64,000 nucleotides of DNA from Lactobacillus sp. (lineage in GTDB: Bacteria > Bacillota > Bacilli > Lactobacillales > Lactobacillaceae): the NCBI GenBank assembly GCA_022483245.1, contig JAKVNR010000001.1, positions 372,001 to 436,000 of the forward strand. The letters run 5' to 3'. The position numbers were made by a program, and so were the translations under genes. Shown one piece after another: positions 31,501 through 41,581 of the stretch. Within the stretch, counting starts at the first letter, position 1. Each line of letters begins with the position of its first letter. A model generated the notes under the pieces. The model did not search any database. It was given only the letters and a program-made list of their open reading frames with translations, and was not told the DNA's origin.

Positions 31501-34500
31501 TACACATGAACCAGCAACTTATGTCATTGATCCAGCGACTACTAACGTCAAGATTAACGGTACGAAGAAAGTTAAGTATGGTAGTTCAAAAGTAGAAGGT
31601 AACTACAGCTTGACGATTACTGCTACAGTTAACGGCGTTAAGGACACTAAGATTTTTGATGGTCAAGTAACATTGACTAACGAAGATCTCGAGTTTGCTG
31701 ATGGAACTCCAGGTAATGTAGGCGATTATCACGTCAAGTTGTCGTCAACGGGGCTTGCTAAGCTAGCTAACCTTTCGAAGTCTTCCACAACTGGTGAAAG
31801 CAACTATGATTGGAGCCAAGCCAAAGAAGCTAAAGGCCTCTTCATGGTTGAACAAATGCCAGTCACCATCACAGTTAATGATGCTAATAAGTTGGTTGTC
31901 TATGGCTCTCAAGACTGGCTTGATGATATTAAGAAGAAGCCTTCCGAATTAGGCTATGGATTAACAATCACAACTAAAGAAGGCAACAAGCCACTTACAT
32001 ATACTCTTCAAGCTGGTGATCTTGAATTCGCTCAAACACCAGGCAATGTTGGTGATTATCAAGTTCAATTATCAGCTGATGGTTTGAGTCACATTAAATC
32101 GGCCCTGGGCACCAACTATGACTGCCCGCAGAGTGCAGAGGCCGTCACCAGCAAGGGTAAATTCAATGTCAGTCAAGGTAGTGTTGAAGTTAAGTTAACT
32201 GGTAACGATGGCAGACCTTATGATGCTAAGTCAACGACGACAAGCAACTTAGATCTGACTCAATACAGTTATAGTGCAACGATTTACGATGCTTCGGGCA
32301 ATCCTCAAAGTGTCGACTTGACTGCCGATGATCTAGAAATCGTACCAATTAATAGCAGCACTGAAAATGTTGGCGAATACACAGTTCAGTTGTCATCACA
32401 TGGGCAAAATCGTTTGAAGGCTCTTGATGGCAATAATGGTGCTAACTACAAGTGGAACTTTACGACTAATGCCAAATACACTATTATTGCAGCCGATGCT
32501 CCTACTGTAAAATTAAGTGGACAAAATTCTAAAACTTATGATGGTCACGCAGTAACGATTGATGAAGTTAACAGTTCTACAGGTGACATCAAGGTTAAGT
32601 TTACTTATCCAGGTAGCAATGAAAACAGTACTTATACTTTAACTACTGATGATCTTGACTGGTATGACGAAAATAACCAAAAATTAGCCTCAGCACCAAC
32701 TGATGCTGGCAAATACACAATTAAGGTTAAAGATTCTAGTCTAGCTAAGATTAAGAATCGCTTGACTGAGTTAGCTGGAACAAATGTTAACGCTGATAAG
32801 TTAACAAGTGTGTCTGGTTCTGCAAGCTTTTCGATTACGCCAAAGACAATCAATAATGTAACTGTTTCTGGCAATGATCAAAGTAAGACTTACGACAGTC
32901 AAGCTGCTAACCTCGATGTTAGTGGTTTAACAGTTCAAGCAGGAACAACATCTCTTAACAAGGAAACTTTGGACGCTAGTGACTTTGACTGGTATGATGC
33001 TAATAATAAGAAGTTGGACACTGTGCCAACTGACGCTGGCAATTACCAAGCAAGATTAAAGTCCGAAGCTCTGCAAAAATTGCAAGCCGCTAACAAGAAT
33101 TACAGCTTTAGTAGCGCTACAGGAACGATTAATTATCAAATTAAGCAAGCTCCTGTCACAGCAGTGATTGGTGGAAATGATAGTCGTGCTTACAACGGTC
33201 AATCAACTTCTGCAAGCGATGTTTTAGGTAAGGTAACTTGGACACCAACTGGTCTTGTTTCTGAACAAAACCTTGATACGTCAGCGATTACTGCTGATGA
33301 TTATGAATGGTTTGCTAAGAACGCGGATGGCACTGAAACTGTCATGACTGGTAACCCAACTAATGCAGGAAGCTATGTCTTGAAGTTCAAGTCATCAGGT
33401 ATCGACAAACTGCGTAATGCCAACAAGAATTACAGTTTTGCAGACAACGCGGTCAGCGGTGAATTCACTTACACTATCAATAAGGCTACTGAGAATATCA
33501 GCGCAGACCTTAGCGGTAGCAACCATCGTGAATACAACGGCAGTGCAGTAACTAATGATGATGTAATCAGCACTAGTGGCGATATCACTGTTAAATTGAC
33601 TTACCCAGGCAGCACTGATCAAAGCACTTATACTTTGCAAGATGGCGATTACAAGTGGTTTGATGAGGCTGGTAACGCTTTAAGTGGTGCTCCAACCAAT
33701 GTTGGCAAGTACAAGATCAAGCTGACTAGCGCTGGCTTGACTCGCTTGCAAGATAGACTCAACAGTCTCGCTGGTGGTGAAAATGTCACAATTAGTGAGA
33801 GCGGTCTAAAGGGTGATGCTAACTTTGAAATTACCAAGAAGGCTTTGACCGTTAGTCTTGGTGATAAAGATAGTACTAAACCAGCTGGTAAGACTTATGA
33901 CGGCAACGCAGGTGTAATTAATCCAAATGATGGCAAGTTTACGTCAGAAGGTTTAGCTTCTGGAGATTCTTTGAATATCAGTGGCTTGACTAAAGGCGAC
34001 TTTGACTGGGTTGATGAAAATGGTAATAAACTGAGTGAAGTACCAACTAATGCTGGAACTTACTATATTGCTTTGAATAGTGATGGATTGACTAAACTCC
34101 AAAATAAGAATCCAAACTATCAAGTAAATGAAAATGGTAAGTTCAAGTACGTTATCAGTCCGGCTGAAGCGACCATTACGGTTAGTGGCAATCAAGAAAG
34201 TACTACTGCTGAAATTAATAATGATCAGTTTACAACAACCGGTTCAACAGGAATTACGATTCCTACTGGTTTGACTTATGAATTCACTAACGGTAAGCCA
34301 TCTGAATCTGGTACTTACGATGTGCAGTTGACCAAGGATAGTCAAGATGCAATCAAGAACGCCAATAAGAACTACAGCTTGACTTTTACTTCGACAGCTA
34401 AGTTCCAATTGGATCAAACCTTGAAGATCGTATTCAAGGATAAAGATGATAAGAATAAACAAGTCGGCGAAACAATTACGAAGAATGGTGTTGCCGGATC

Positions 34501-35695
34501 TAAGATTGAAAACCTTAATCTAACGATTCCTGAAAAATATGAGTTAGCTCAAAATCAAACTTTGCCAAAAGACTATACATTCACTAAGCCTTTAACTAAC
34601 ACAATTACTATTTATTTGGCTCACAAGAAGACAAATGTCGATCCAAATGATTCATCAACCAACCCTGATTCAACAAATCCAAACTGGTTCAAGGATAACG
34701 GTTTGGTTAAAGAAATCACTCGGACGATCAACTACCAAGGTTTAAGTGAATCTCAATTAGCTGAAATTCCGGCTGATCAAAAGAAGCAGACCGTCGAATT
34801 TACTCGGACTGCCAAATATGATGAGGTAACTGGAAAGATTGTAGCTGGAAGCGAAGGCGAGTGGGTTGTCCGTGGTAATAACAATTTCACTGGTTTTACT
34901 CCTAAGAATTTTGCGGGTTACACAACAAATACAGATAAAGTTGAAGAAGCTACCCCAAAAGCAGATGATAAAGATTCAACTATCACAATTTCCTACACCA
35001 AGAACGCTGAGCCAGTGACGCCAGATGTTCCAGGTACACCGGACGAGCCAACTACACCAGGCAAGCCAGATGACGATCAAGAAATTCTTGAAGATCTGAT
35101 TTTCGTTGACGGGACTGGTAATGTTATCGCCCGCTTGCCGAAATTGATCTTTGGCAAGAAGGGGACTGAATGGTCAGTTGAGCAAGTCTCAGCTTTGATC
35201 AAGAAATACCTGCCAAAAGGATGGGTTCTGCCAACCAACTTCTCGGCCAAGAAGATTCAGATCAACGGTTTGTCGGCCTTTGTAACTTTGATGCTGCCAG
35301 GCGAGAATTGGACTTGGGAAGTTGTTCCTAATACTCCACGCTCGAAATTGGGCACGGTTATTTACTTCATGGATGCACAGAATAATGTGATCACTAACGT
35401 TACCGCGTACTGGTCTAAGCGGGGCGCCACTGCCAAGCAAGTCAAAGACTTCGCTCAGGCGCACATGCCAGCAGGCTATGACTTTGCACCAGATTGGCAA
35501 GCCAAGGCAACGACTGACCGGCCAACGGCTCAAATTGTTAAAATTCAAAAGAAAGCTGCTAAGAAAATAGCACACCATACTTCGAAAGATACAGCTTTTA
35601 AAAAGTCTGATGCCGCACCACTTGGCCTGATTTTAACCGGGCTAGGGATGCTAGGCTTAGGCGGAGCTCATCGCCGCAAGCATGATCGTGATTAG
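22510..35695 (+). pseudogene. Giant YSIRK-signal MBG-repeat surface adhesin, split by a 1-nt frameshift near 24061 (ORFs 22510-24072 and 24107-35695)
   Basis: 'NRYSIRKLTIGAASVLIGVFW' signal; mucin-binding-like and ~27 MBG-like repeats; frame 2 is open upstream of 24107 and continues the same domain; C-terminal TM plus basic tail. Confidence 0.85.
25600..34415 (+). repeat. ~27 diverged MBG-like domain repeats (roughly 85-125 aa each)
   Basis: Recurring 'xxLSGxxxxxYxGxxxxx...L..GDxEfxxxPTxxGxYxVxLTxxGxxxI...' units counted by eye in the 3862-aa ORF. Confidence 0.85.
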
Positions 35696-35714
35696 TTTTA
35701 GCACTTAAACTAAT

Positions 35715-35753
35715 AAAGCCCCGAAATTCACACGCTGGATTTCGAGGCTTTTT
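35715..35753 (+). terminator. intrinsic terminator after giant adhesin
   Basis: aaagccccgaaattcacacgctggatttcgaggctttttg. Confidence 0.75.
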
Positions 35754-35815
35754 GCGTATATGAAGTATAGAGGGGTGATTTTTACTTCTACTTTACTGAA
35801 ATGAGGTGCGCTAAG

Positions 35816-36694
35816 ATGCCGCACGATAATGGAAAATTTTATGGTTTTACTGAAGACCGCGTTTTTGGTTGGGTGATGGAGGACAAAGAATTTTGCAAAT
35901 TTATTTTGCAGACGATTTTACCGGATTTGAAAATTCAAAAAATTGAAGAGCTGCGTCTGCAGGAAGAATTGAATAGCGCTGGTTTGCTGACAAAAGACGT
36001 GCGGCTGGATGTATTAGTGACGGATGAGCAGGGCCGTGTGTATAATATTGAAATGCAAAACGCCAATGAGCATAATCTGGGCAAGCGGATGCGGTATTAT
36101 TTGTCGGCGATTGATCAGCACAATACTCTGCGCAAAGGCGCAACTTATAATGAACTTAAGGAAGCTTATGTGATTTTTCTTTGCGATTTTGATTATACCG
36201 GGCAGGGGCGGCTGCTGTCGTCCTTTCATACCTACGATGATCATGATCGAGCTTATATTTTGCCAACTGGCGCGCATTTTATTATCATTAGCGATAAAGG
36301 AAACCGGCACGGCCAGAGCCAGGATTTGCAGAATTTAGCCAAGCTGATGAATGGTGAAAAGATCACTGGCAATAAGCACTTTGATTATGCGCAAGAAAAA
36401 ATCGCTGCGATCAACCAAGACCCGCAAAGGAGGGCACAAATTATGCTGTATGAAACAAGACTGTTAGAACGCGAGCAATACGGTGAAGCGAAAGGACGAA
36501 AAGCCGGTATGAGAGCCGGTGAGGCTGAAGGACGCAAGGCAGGTAGACTCGAGGCAACATTAGCAGATATTCGCAAAAATATTGCGGGTTACCGCAGCTT
36601 TGGCATTTCGGATGAGAAAATTTTGGAGCGTCTGATTGCTGATTACGGCAGTGATGTTGATCCTAAGCAGATCAAGGCAATGATGGAAGAATAA
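35816..36694 (+). CDS. Rpn family recombination-promoting nuclease / PD-(D/E)XK nuclease-family transposase
   Basis: 'GFTEDRVFGWVMEDKEFCKFILQTILPD' and catalytic 'VRLDVLVTDEQGRVYNIEMQ'; ATG 35816 preceded by gaggtg. Confidence 0.88.
   Translation: MPHDNGKFYGFTEDRVFGWVMEDKEFCKFILQTILPDLKIQKIEELRLQEELNSAGLLTKDVRLDVLVTDEQGRVYNIEMQNANEHNLGKRMRYYLSAIDQHNTLRKGATYNELKEAYVIFLCDFDYTGQGRLLSSFHTYDDHDRAYILPTGAHFIIISDKGNRHGQSQDLQNLAKLMNGEKITGNKHFDYAQEKIAAINQDPQRRAQIMLYETRLLEREQYGEAKGRKAGMRAGEAEGRKAGRLEATLADIRKNIAGYRSFGISDEKILERLIADYGSDVDPKQIKAMMEE
36443..36694 (+). CDS. Predicted internally initiated, in-frame C-terminal small protein of the Rpn gene (RpnS-like), 83 aa
   Basis: Internal SD AAAGGAGGG at 36426-36434, 9-nt spacing from GGAGG to in-frame ATG 36443: MLYETRLLEREQYGEAKGRKAGMRAGEAEGRKAGRLEATLADIRKNIAGYRSFGISDEKILERLIADYGSDVDPKQIKAMMEE. 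Confidence 0.6.
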   Translation: MLYETRLLEREQYGEAKGRKAGMRAGEAEGRKAGRLEATLADIRKNIAGYRSFGISDEKILERLIADYGSDVDPKQIKAMMEE

Positions 36695-36705
36695 ATTAGG
36701 GCACA

Positions 36706-36742
36706 CAAAAAAGCCTTCGTTGATCATTCAACGGAGGCTTTT
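36706..36742. terminator. bidirectional terminator between rpn and LPQTG adhesin
   Basis: aaaaaagccttcgttgatcattcaacggaggctttt. Confidence 0.75.
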
Positions 36743-36982
36743 GCCTGCTAAAAATTAATTAATTGCGTTTACGCTTGCGGTCGAAGGTGAAACCTAGCAA
36801 GCTCAGACCAGCTAAGATGAGCCCTAAGATAGTAAATTCATGATTGCCAGTTTGCGGCAGGGATTTCTTTTGAGCAGTCTTAGTAACTGTAGCAACTTTC
36901 TTAGTTACATTGTTGGTAGTTGCCTGATGTTCTTTATCAGGAGTAGTGTCACCATCAGGTGTGTTCGTATCAGGTTTATCCT

Positions 36983-37091
36983 TGTCTGGTGTATCAGGTG
37001 TATCAGGTGTGTCCGGAGTATCCGGAATATCCGGTGTATTCGGCGTGTCTGGAGTATCGGGTGTATCAGGAGTATCTGGTGTGTCTGGTGT
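36983..37091 (-). repeat. 9-bp-period (TPD)n stalk repeat
   Basis: Encodes TPDTPDTPDTPDTPDTPNTPDIPDTPDTPDTPDTPD. Confidence 0.9.
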
Positions 37092-37764
37092 GGTAGTCAT
37101 CTTGTAAGGAACGTTAATTGTATAAGTTGTAGTTCTGCCATCGACTAAATCGTCGTCTGGAATGTTGAATTCATTAACACCAGTTTTATCACCTTTAAGA
37201 ATTGCATCTACATGTGAGTCACTAAGAGCTTTAACACCAACCTCATTAAGTTTTAAAATTGTGGTAGTACTTGAGTCAGTATAGTCACGCGTAGCTTCGA
37301 CGCCTTGTGCATCAAGGTTGTAGGTATTCTTACCTTCATTTTCGATACTTTTCACAGCTTTTGGAAAATCAATTTCGCTAAAACCGTTCTCACCATTTTC
37401 TGATTTCCAATTGCTCCAATTACTCCAGTTGCCAGGTATACCGTTTTCAATTGTACGAGTTCTAGTTCTGGTATAAGTAATCGCTCTGTTTACACTAGTT
37501 GCATATGCTTCTGGAACATTGCTATTTGCATGTGGTCCGTTTTCGTAATAGTAGGTGACATGCTCAATTACTTGAGAAGTTTGAGTTTCTGTTTCGGTTT
37601 GGGGTTGAGCGGTGTTTTTCTTAAAGACAACCGTAATGTTAATATCGTCACTATTATGGTTGATACCTGTTTGTTCAGCTACAGAGTATTCTTCGCCATT
37701 TTTGACCAGTACATCAGCCTTAGATTGGTCATTCGTTGCAGAATCAACATAGAAGCCAGTCTCT

Positions 37765-38086
37765 GGCGCGATCGTAACAGCATTGAATGTTTGATTATCG
37801 TCAGTCCATGTGTAGTCTGATTCTTGATCCGTATATTTCTTTGTACCGTTGAAGGTCAAACTCGTTGAACTGGGTGCACGGCTAGTGGTCGTAATTACAT
37901 TACCGTTTTCATCCTCAAAGACATAGGCGCGATCGTAACAGCATTGAATGTTTGATTATCGTCAGTCCATGTGTAGTCTGATTCTTGATCCGTATATTTC
38001 TTTGTACCGTTGAAGGTCAAACTCGTTGAACTGGGTGCACGGCTAGTGGTCGTAATTACATTACCGTTTTCATCCTCAAAGACATA
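37765..38086. repeat. exact 161-bp direct tandem duplication (37765-37925 and 37926-38086)
   Basis: Base-by-base comparison of the two copies shows identity from ggcgcgatcgtaacag... to ...cctcaaagacata. Confidence 0.97.
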
Positions 38087-39954
38087 TTTGATTGTTTCTG
38101 TAACAGTCTTTTTTATTTTAATAGTCTGGTCACCGCTTGCACTTGCACGTAAATTTTCTGTTTGTGATGTCCAAGTTTCGCCGTGACTCAAAGTTTTAAC
38201 TGTTGGCCCTGTTTTATCAATTGGAACGTCTGGACCTACTGGTTTAGTCCAGTCATCTGGTAATTCTTTCGGAAGCAGGGTAGTAATTTGGAAAAAGTAA
38301 GCGTGTTTAGCATACTCTGAGTTACCTTTAATTGCGAACTCACCCTCACCATTTTGACTGAAAGAAATACCAGTAATTTGTTCAAATTTTTGAGTGGCAA
38401 TGTCTCCTTTAGGGTCACTCCATTCTTGAGAAGTTGCACTGGTGCTTTCATCTGAGAAAGTTACTAGATTACTTTTTAGATAATCTTCGAAATCAGTGTC
38501 TTCTGGTTGACTAGTAATTATTTGATAAACGGTTTTGCCACTACTGGTTTCATCATTGATACCATAGCGATCGCCTTCGGGGTTGACTACCAGGTCATCA
38601 GGTACTTGCCAAACTCTAATGGAACTTGGCAAAAGATATTGGTTCTTTGAATAAATTTGTTTAAAGATTGCATCCTTTAGTGGTTTTATGTTTGGATTAT
38701 TTGGATTATTTGGATGTTTTCCTCCTTTGCCATAATTAAAGTAAACCCCGTAGTTGACTACTGTTTGATCATCTTGATCATTAGGTAGAGTGTAATCATT
38801 TTTTATTCTGCTGTTGTAAGATGCTTCTTCATTGAAAGTAGATTTACCTATTGGAAAACCATAAGCTATTTCATCTTCTTGAACTTTATTACTAAATGGT
38901 TCAACTTTAACACTTTGTGGATTGGCGCTAACTGATTGACCAACCTGTCCATCTTTACTGGGAGTTACAGTAACTGGTAAAGAAATTTCTTCAGTGGTCT
39001 TAATTTTTTCTTTCTTAGCAACAAGCGGTAATGTGAAATTGGTACCATTGAACGATATATCAGCATCAGTGCTGCCTTCTTTTTCTGCAATAGTAAATTC
39101 ACCATTACCGTTATTGGTTATTTGATAGTCAGTTTTGTCAATATCTTGACTTTCATTAATGTGGAAGGAGTCCATGTCCCAATCGATTTCATCTTTAGCT
39201 TTTTCATCACCGATTTGGACAGTTAACTTGGTGCCTTTTTCTAATGATGGGGAATTAATGTCAACTTTAAGCTTAATCTGGTCACGTCCGGCCATATATG
39301 TCTTAGTAGTTCCATCTTCATTTTTATCATTGTCAATCGAAGCAGAAACCGTGATTGAATTTTGCGGTTCACTTAATTGGCTTATTCTAGCCTTATCGTT
39401 AGATTTATCTTCAATTTTATTTTCAGCTAATGATTCTGTGTTTAGCGTCTGATCGGATTTTTTAACTTTTAGATTGGCAGTTTTATCATCCTTACCATCA
39501 TTTTGCGTAGATGGGGGGGTGTTAGTGGAATCTGTAGGCGTGGTTTTTTGTGTTGAAGTAGGTGTTTCAACTTTAGCACCATCGCTGGCGCTTACCACTG
39601 GCTTGGTAATTTTTGTTGTTTCGGTCAAATTAGCTTGTTCAATACCATTGTCAGTTGCCGCTTGTACATTTTGATTATTTGCAGTCATGATTACGGAGCC
39701 CAAGGCTACCGCTGCCAGGCCAACAGATAACTTCCGAAAACCGAACCTTTGCTTTATTTTAGATGTTGGATTAAATGTTGCTGATTTAGCTTTCATTATT
39801 ATTGCCCTCACAGGAATTAAATTCTTTTTTAATTACATAACTATCGTAATATCTACTTCTATTATAAGCCATTATTCCCTAAATAATAAAGCATGAAAAC
39901 AAAATTAGATAAAAATTAAGAACCACACTTGAATATATTGTATAGACAAAAATA

Positions 39955-39986
39955 CCCGAAATTCCAATCGAATCACGGGTATCTGG
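39955..39986 (-). terminator. intrinsic terminator-like hairpin, downstream of the minus-strand permease
   Basis: aaaaatacccgaaattccaatcgaatcacgggta. Confidence 0.55.
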
Positions 39987-40014
39987 CGTGTTATTTATAT
40001 CTGGTTCTCTTATT

Positions 40015-41388
40015 TTATTTATTAAAGCGCGAGTGCCAATAGCCGTAAACAAAGTAAATTAAAAGGCCGAAGCCGAACCATATCCCAGCTACGATCCACA
40101 TTAATTTGCTGAGCTGCAGCATCATCCCAATGCAAATCAAGCCTGACAGAATTGGGACGACTGGGTAGCCCGGTACTTGGAAACCGTGAGCCGGTAAATC
40201 TTGCCGCTTGCGCAGGGGAATAATACCAAAGGAGACCAAGGTGAAAGCGAGCAGGGTGCCGAAGTTGACTAAGTTTGTTAACTGATCAACCGAGAAGAAA
40301 CCGCCGCCGATGGCAATGATAATTGTGACCAGCCACAAAGCCCTGCTGGGAGTTTGGTTGCTGGATAATTTTGCTAGGCCTTTTGGCAGCAAGCCGTCAC
40401 GTGCCATCGCATATATGAGCCGTGAAGACGAGTAAATCATTGTCAGCATCATCGTGGCCATCCCAATTAAAGCACCAAGCGAGAGCAGTTCAGCTGCCCA
40501 GCCTTGGTGAACAACTGAGAGCGCATATGCCACTGGATTAGCTACGTCCAAGTGCTTGTAGTTGACCATCCCAGTTAAAACTAGCGAAACTGCAAAGTAT
40601 AAAACTGCTGCCACGAGCAGGGTGCCGATAATTCCAATCGGCATATTTTTTTGCGGTTTTTTAACTTCGGCCGCCGAACTAGATACAGCATCAAAGCCTA
40701 GAAAGGCAAAGAAGACTGTCGCCGCACCTTTAACTACGCCCGAGAAATGGTAAGGCATGAATGGATGATAATTAGCTGGTTTAATAAAGAAACTGCCAAT
40801 GACGATGAAAGCGATAATGATTGCAATTTTTAACAAAACAGCCCAGTTATTGATTTTGGCTGAAGTCTTCATCCCATGCTGGAGCAACAGTGCAATCAAA
40901 AAAACGGCCAAGATAGCGATGAGATCGCCGTAAACGCCTTTTGATAAATTCATTGGGCCAGCAATGGCAGCTGGAATTTTTAAATTAAAGGCGGTCAAAA
41001 ATGATTGAAAATAAGCCGACCAACCTGATGCGACCGCTGAAACAGCTAGCATGTATTCTAAGACTAAACTCCAGCCCAAGATCCAACCAACGATTTCGCC
41101 GTAAACCAAATTCCCGTATGAATAGGCACTGCCGGCAACTGGGAAAGCACTGGCAAATTCGGCATAGCACATCGCTGATAGCATACAAACAAGTGCTGCC
41201 AAGACAAACGACAAAGTCACGCCCGGTCCAGCCGATTTAGCTGCGACCGTCCCAGGCAGGATAAAAATCCCCGTGCCAATCACAGCCCCAATGCCGAGGG
41301 CCATTAAGTCTTTAGCTGACATGGTTTTAGCTAAATGCTTGTCTTTGCTTAGATAAGCTTGAATATTTTCTTTGCGGAAGATGTTCAT
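40015..41388 (-). CDS. APC-family amino acid permease
   Basis: 'MSAKDLMALGIGAVIGTGIFILPGTVAAKSAGPGVTLSFVLAALVCMLSAMCYAEFASAFPVAGSAYSY'. Confidence 0.92.
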   Translation of the reverse strand: MNIFRKENIQAYLSKDKHLAKTMSAKDLMALGIGAVIGTGIFILPGTVAAKSAGPGVTLSFVLAALVCMLSAMCYAEFASAFPVAGSAYSYGNLVYGEIVGWILGWSLVLEYMLAVSAVASGWSAYFQSFLTAFNLKIPAAIAGPMNLSKGVYGDLIAILAVFLIALLLQHGMKTSAKINNWAVLLKIAIIIAFIVIGSFFIKPANYHPFMPYHFSGVVKGAATVFFAFLGFDAVSSSAAEVKKPQKNMPIGIIGTLLVAAVLYFAVSLVLTGMVNYKHLDVANPVAYALSVVHQGWAAELLSLGALIGMATMMLTMIYSSSRLIYAMARDGLLPKGLAKLSSNQTPSRALWLVTIIIAIGGGFFSVDQLTNLVNFGTLLAFTLVSFGIIPLRKRQDLPAHGFQVPGYPVVPILSGLICIGMMLQLSKLMWIVAGIWFGFGLLIYFVYGYWHSRFNK

Positions 41389-41517
41389 CCCGAACCGCTC
41401 CTTCTTATCATTTTCTTTTAATCTTACGCTATTTTACTAGGTAAAAACAGTTATTTTTAAGCCTTGCGTTTATTTTGCCAATTTTTTGCGTAATTAAAGG
41501 TAGGTAGTCATCGTGAA

Positions 41518-41540
41518 TTGTAACTATTAATTAGTTGCAA
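41518..41540. promoter_or_regulatory. imperfect inverted repeat, candidate HicB operator
   Basis: ttgtaactattaattagttgcaa ~40 nt upstream of hicA. Confidence 0.35.
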
Positions 41541-41581
41541 AATACCAATCTATTATTTACACTTACGTTAGAAAGCAGATT

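Larger units (their letters stand above)
36759..39796 (-). pseudogene. LPQTG-anchored surface adhesin split by an exact 161-bp tandem duplication (ORFs 37895-39811 and 36759-37859)
   Basis: Signal 'FGFRKLSVGLAAVALGSVIM'; C-terminal 'KKSLPQTGNHEFTILGLILAGLSLLGFTFDRKRKRN'; both ORFs share 'TFNGTKKYTDQESDYTWTDDNQTFNAVTIAP'. Confidence 0.9.

Noticed and set aside
25600-34415. CRISPR-like or mobile repeat array
   Set aside because: Repetition is at protein level (MBG domains) with diverged DNA; no short identical direct repeats with spacers, and no transposase.
35189-35578. - strand 129-aa ORF within the giant adhesin
   Set aside because: Antisense to a clearly coding region, no recognisable family or SD.
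36840-37148. + strand ORF with repeated CIR/CVR motifs
   Set aside because: Antisense image of the (TPD)n repeat in the LPQTG adhesin; no SD or family match.
37856-37862. Independent TTG start for the 366-aa LPQTG ORF
   Set aside because: The TTG is an internal Leu codon in the duplicated segment; both ORFs are halves of one gene.
41490-41510. 'taggtagtcatc' shared with the hup upstream region (~63207)
   Set aside because: A single shared 12-mer is expected by chance many times in 64 kb; no supporting structure.
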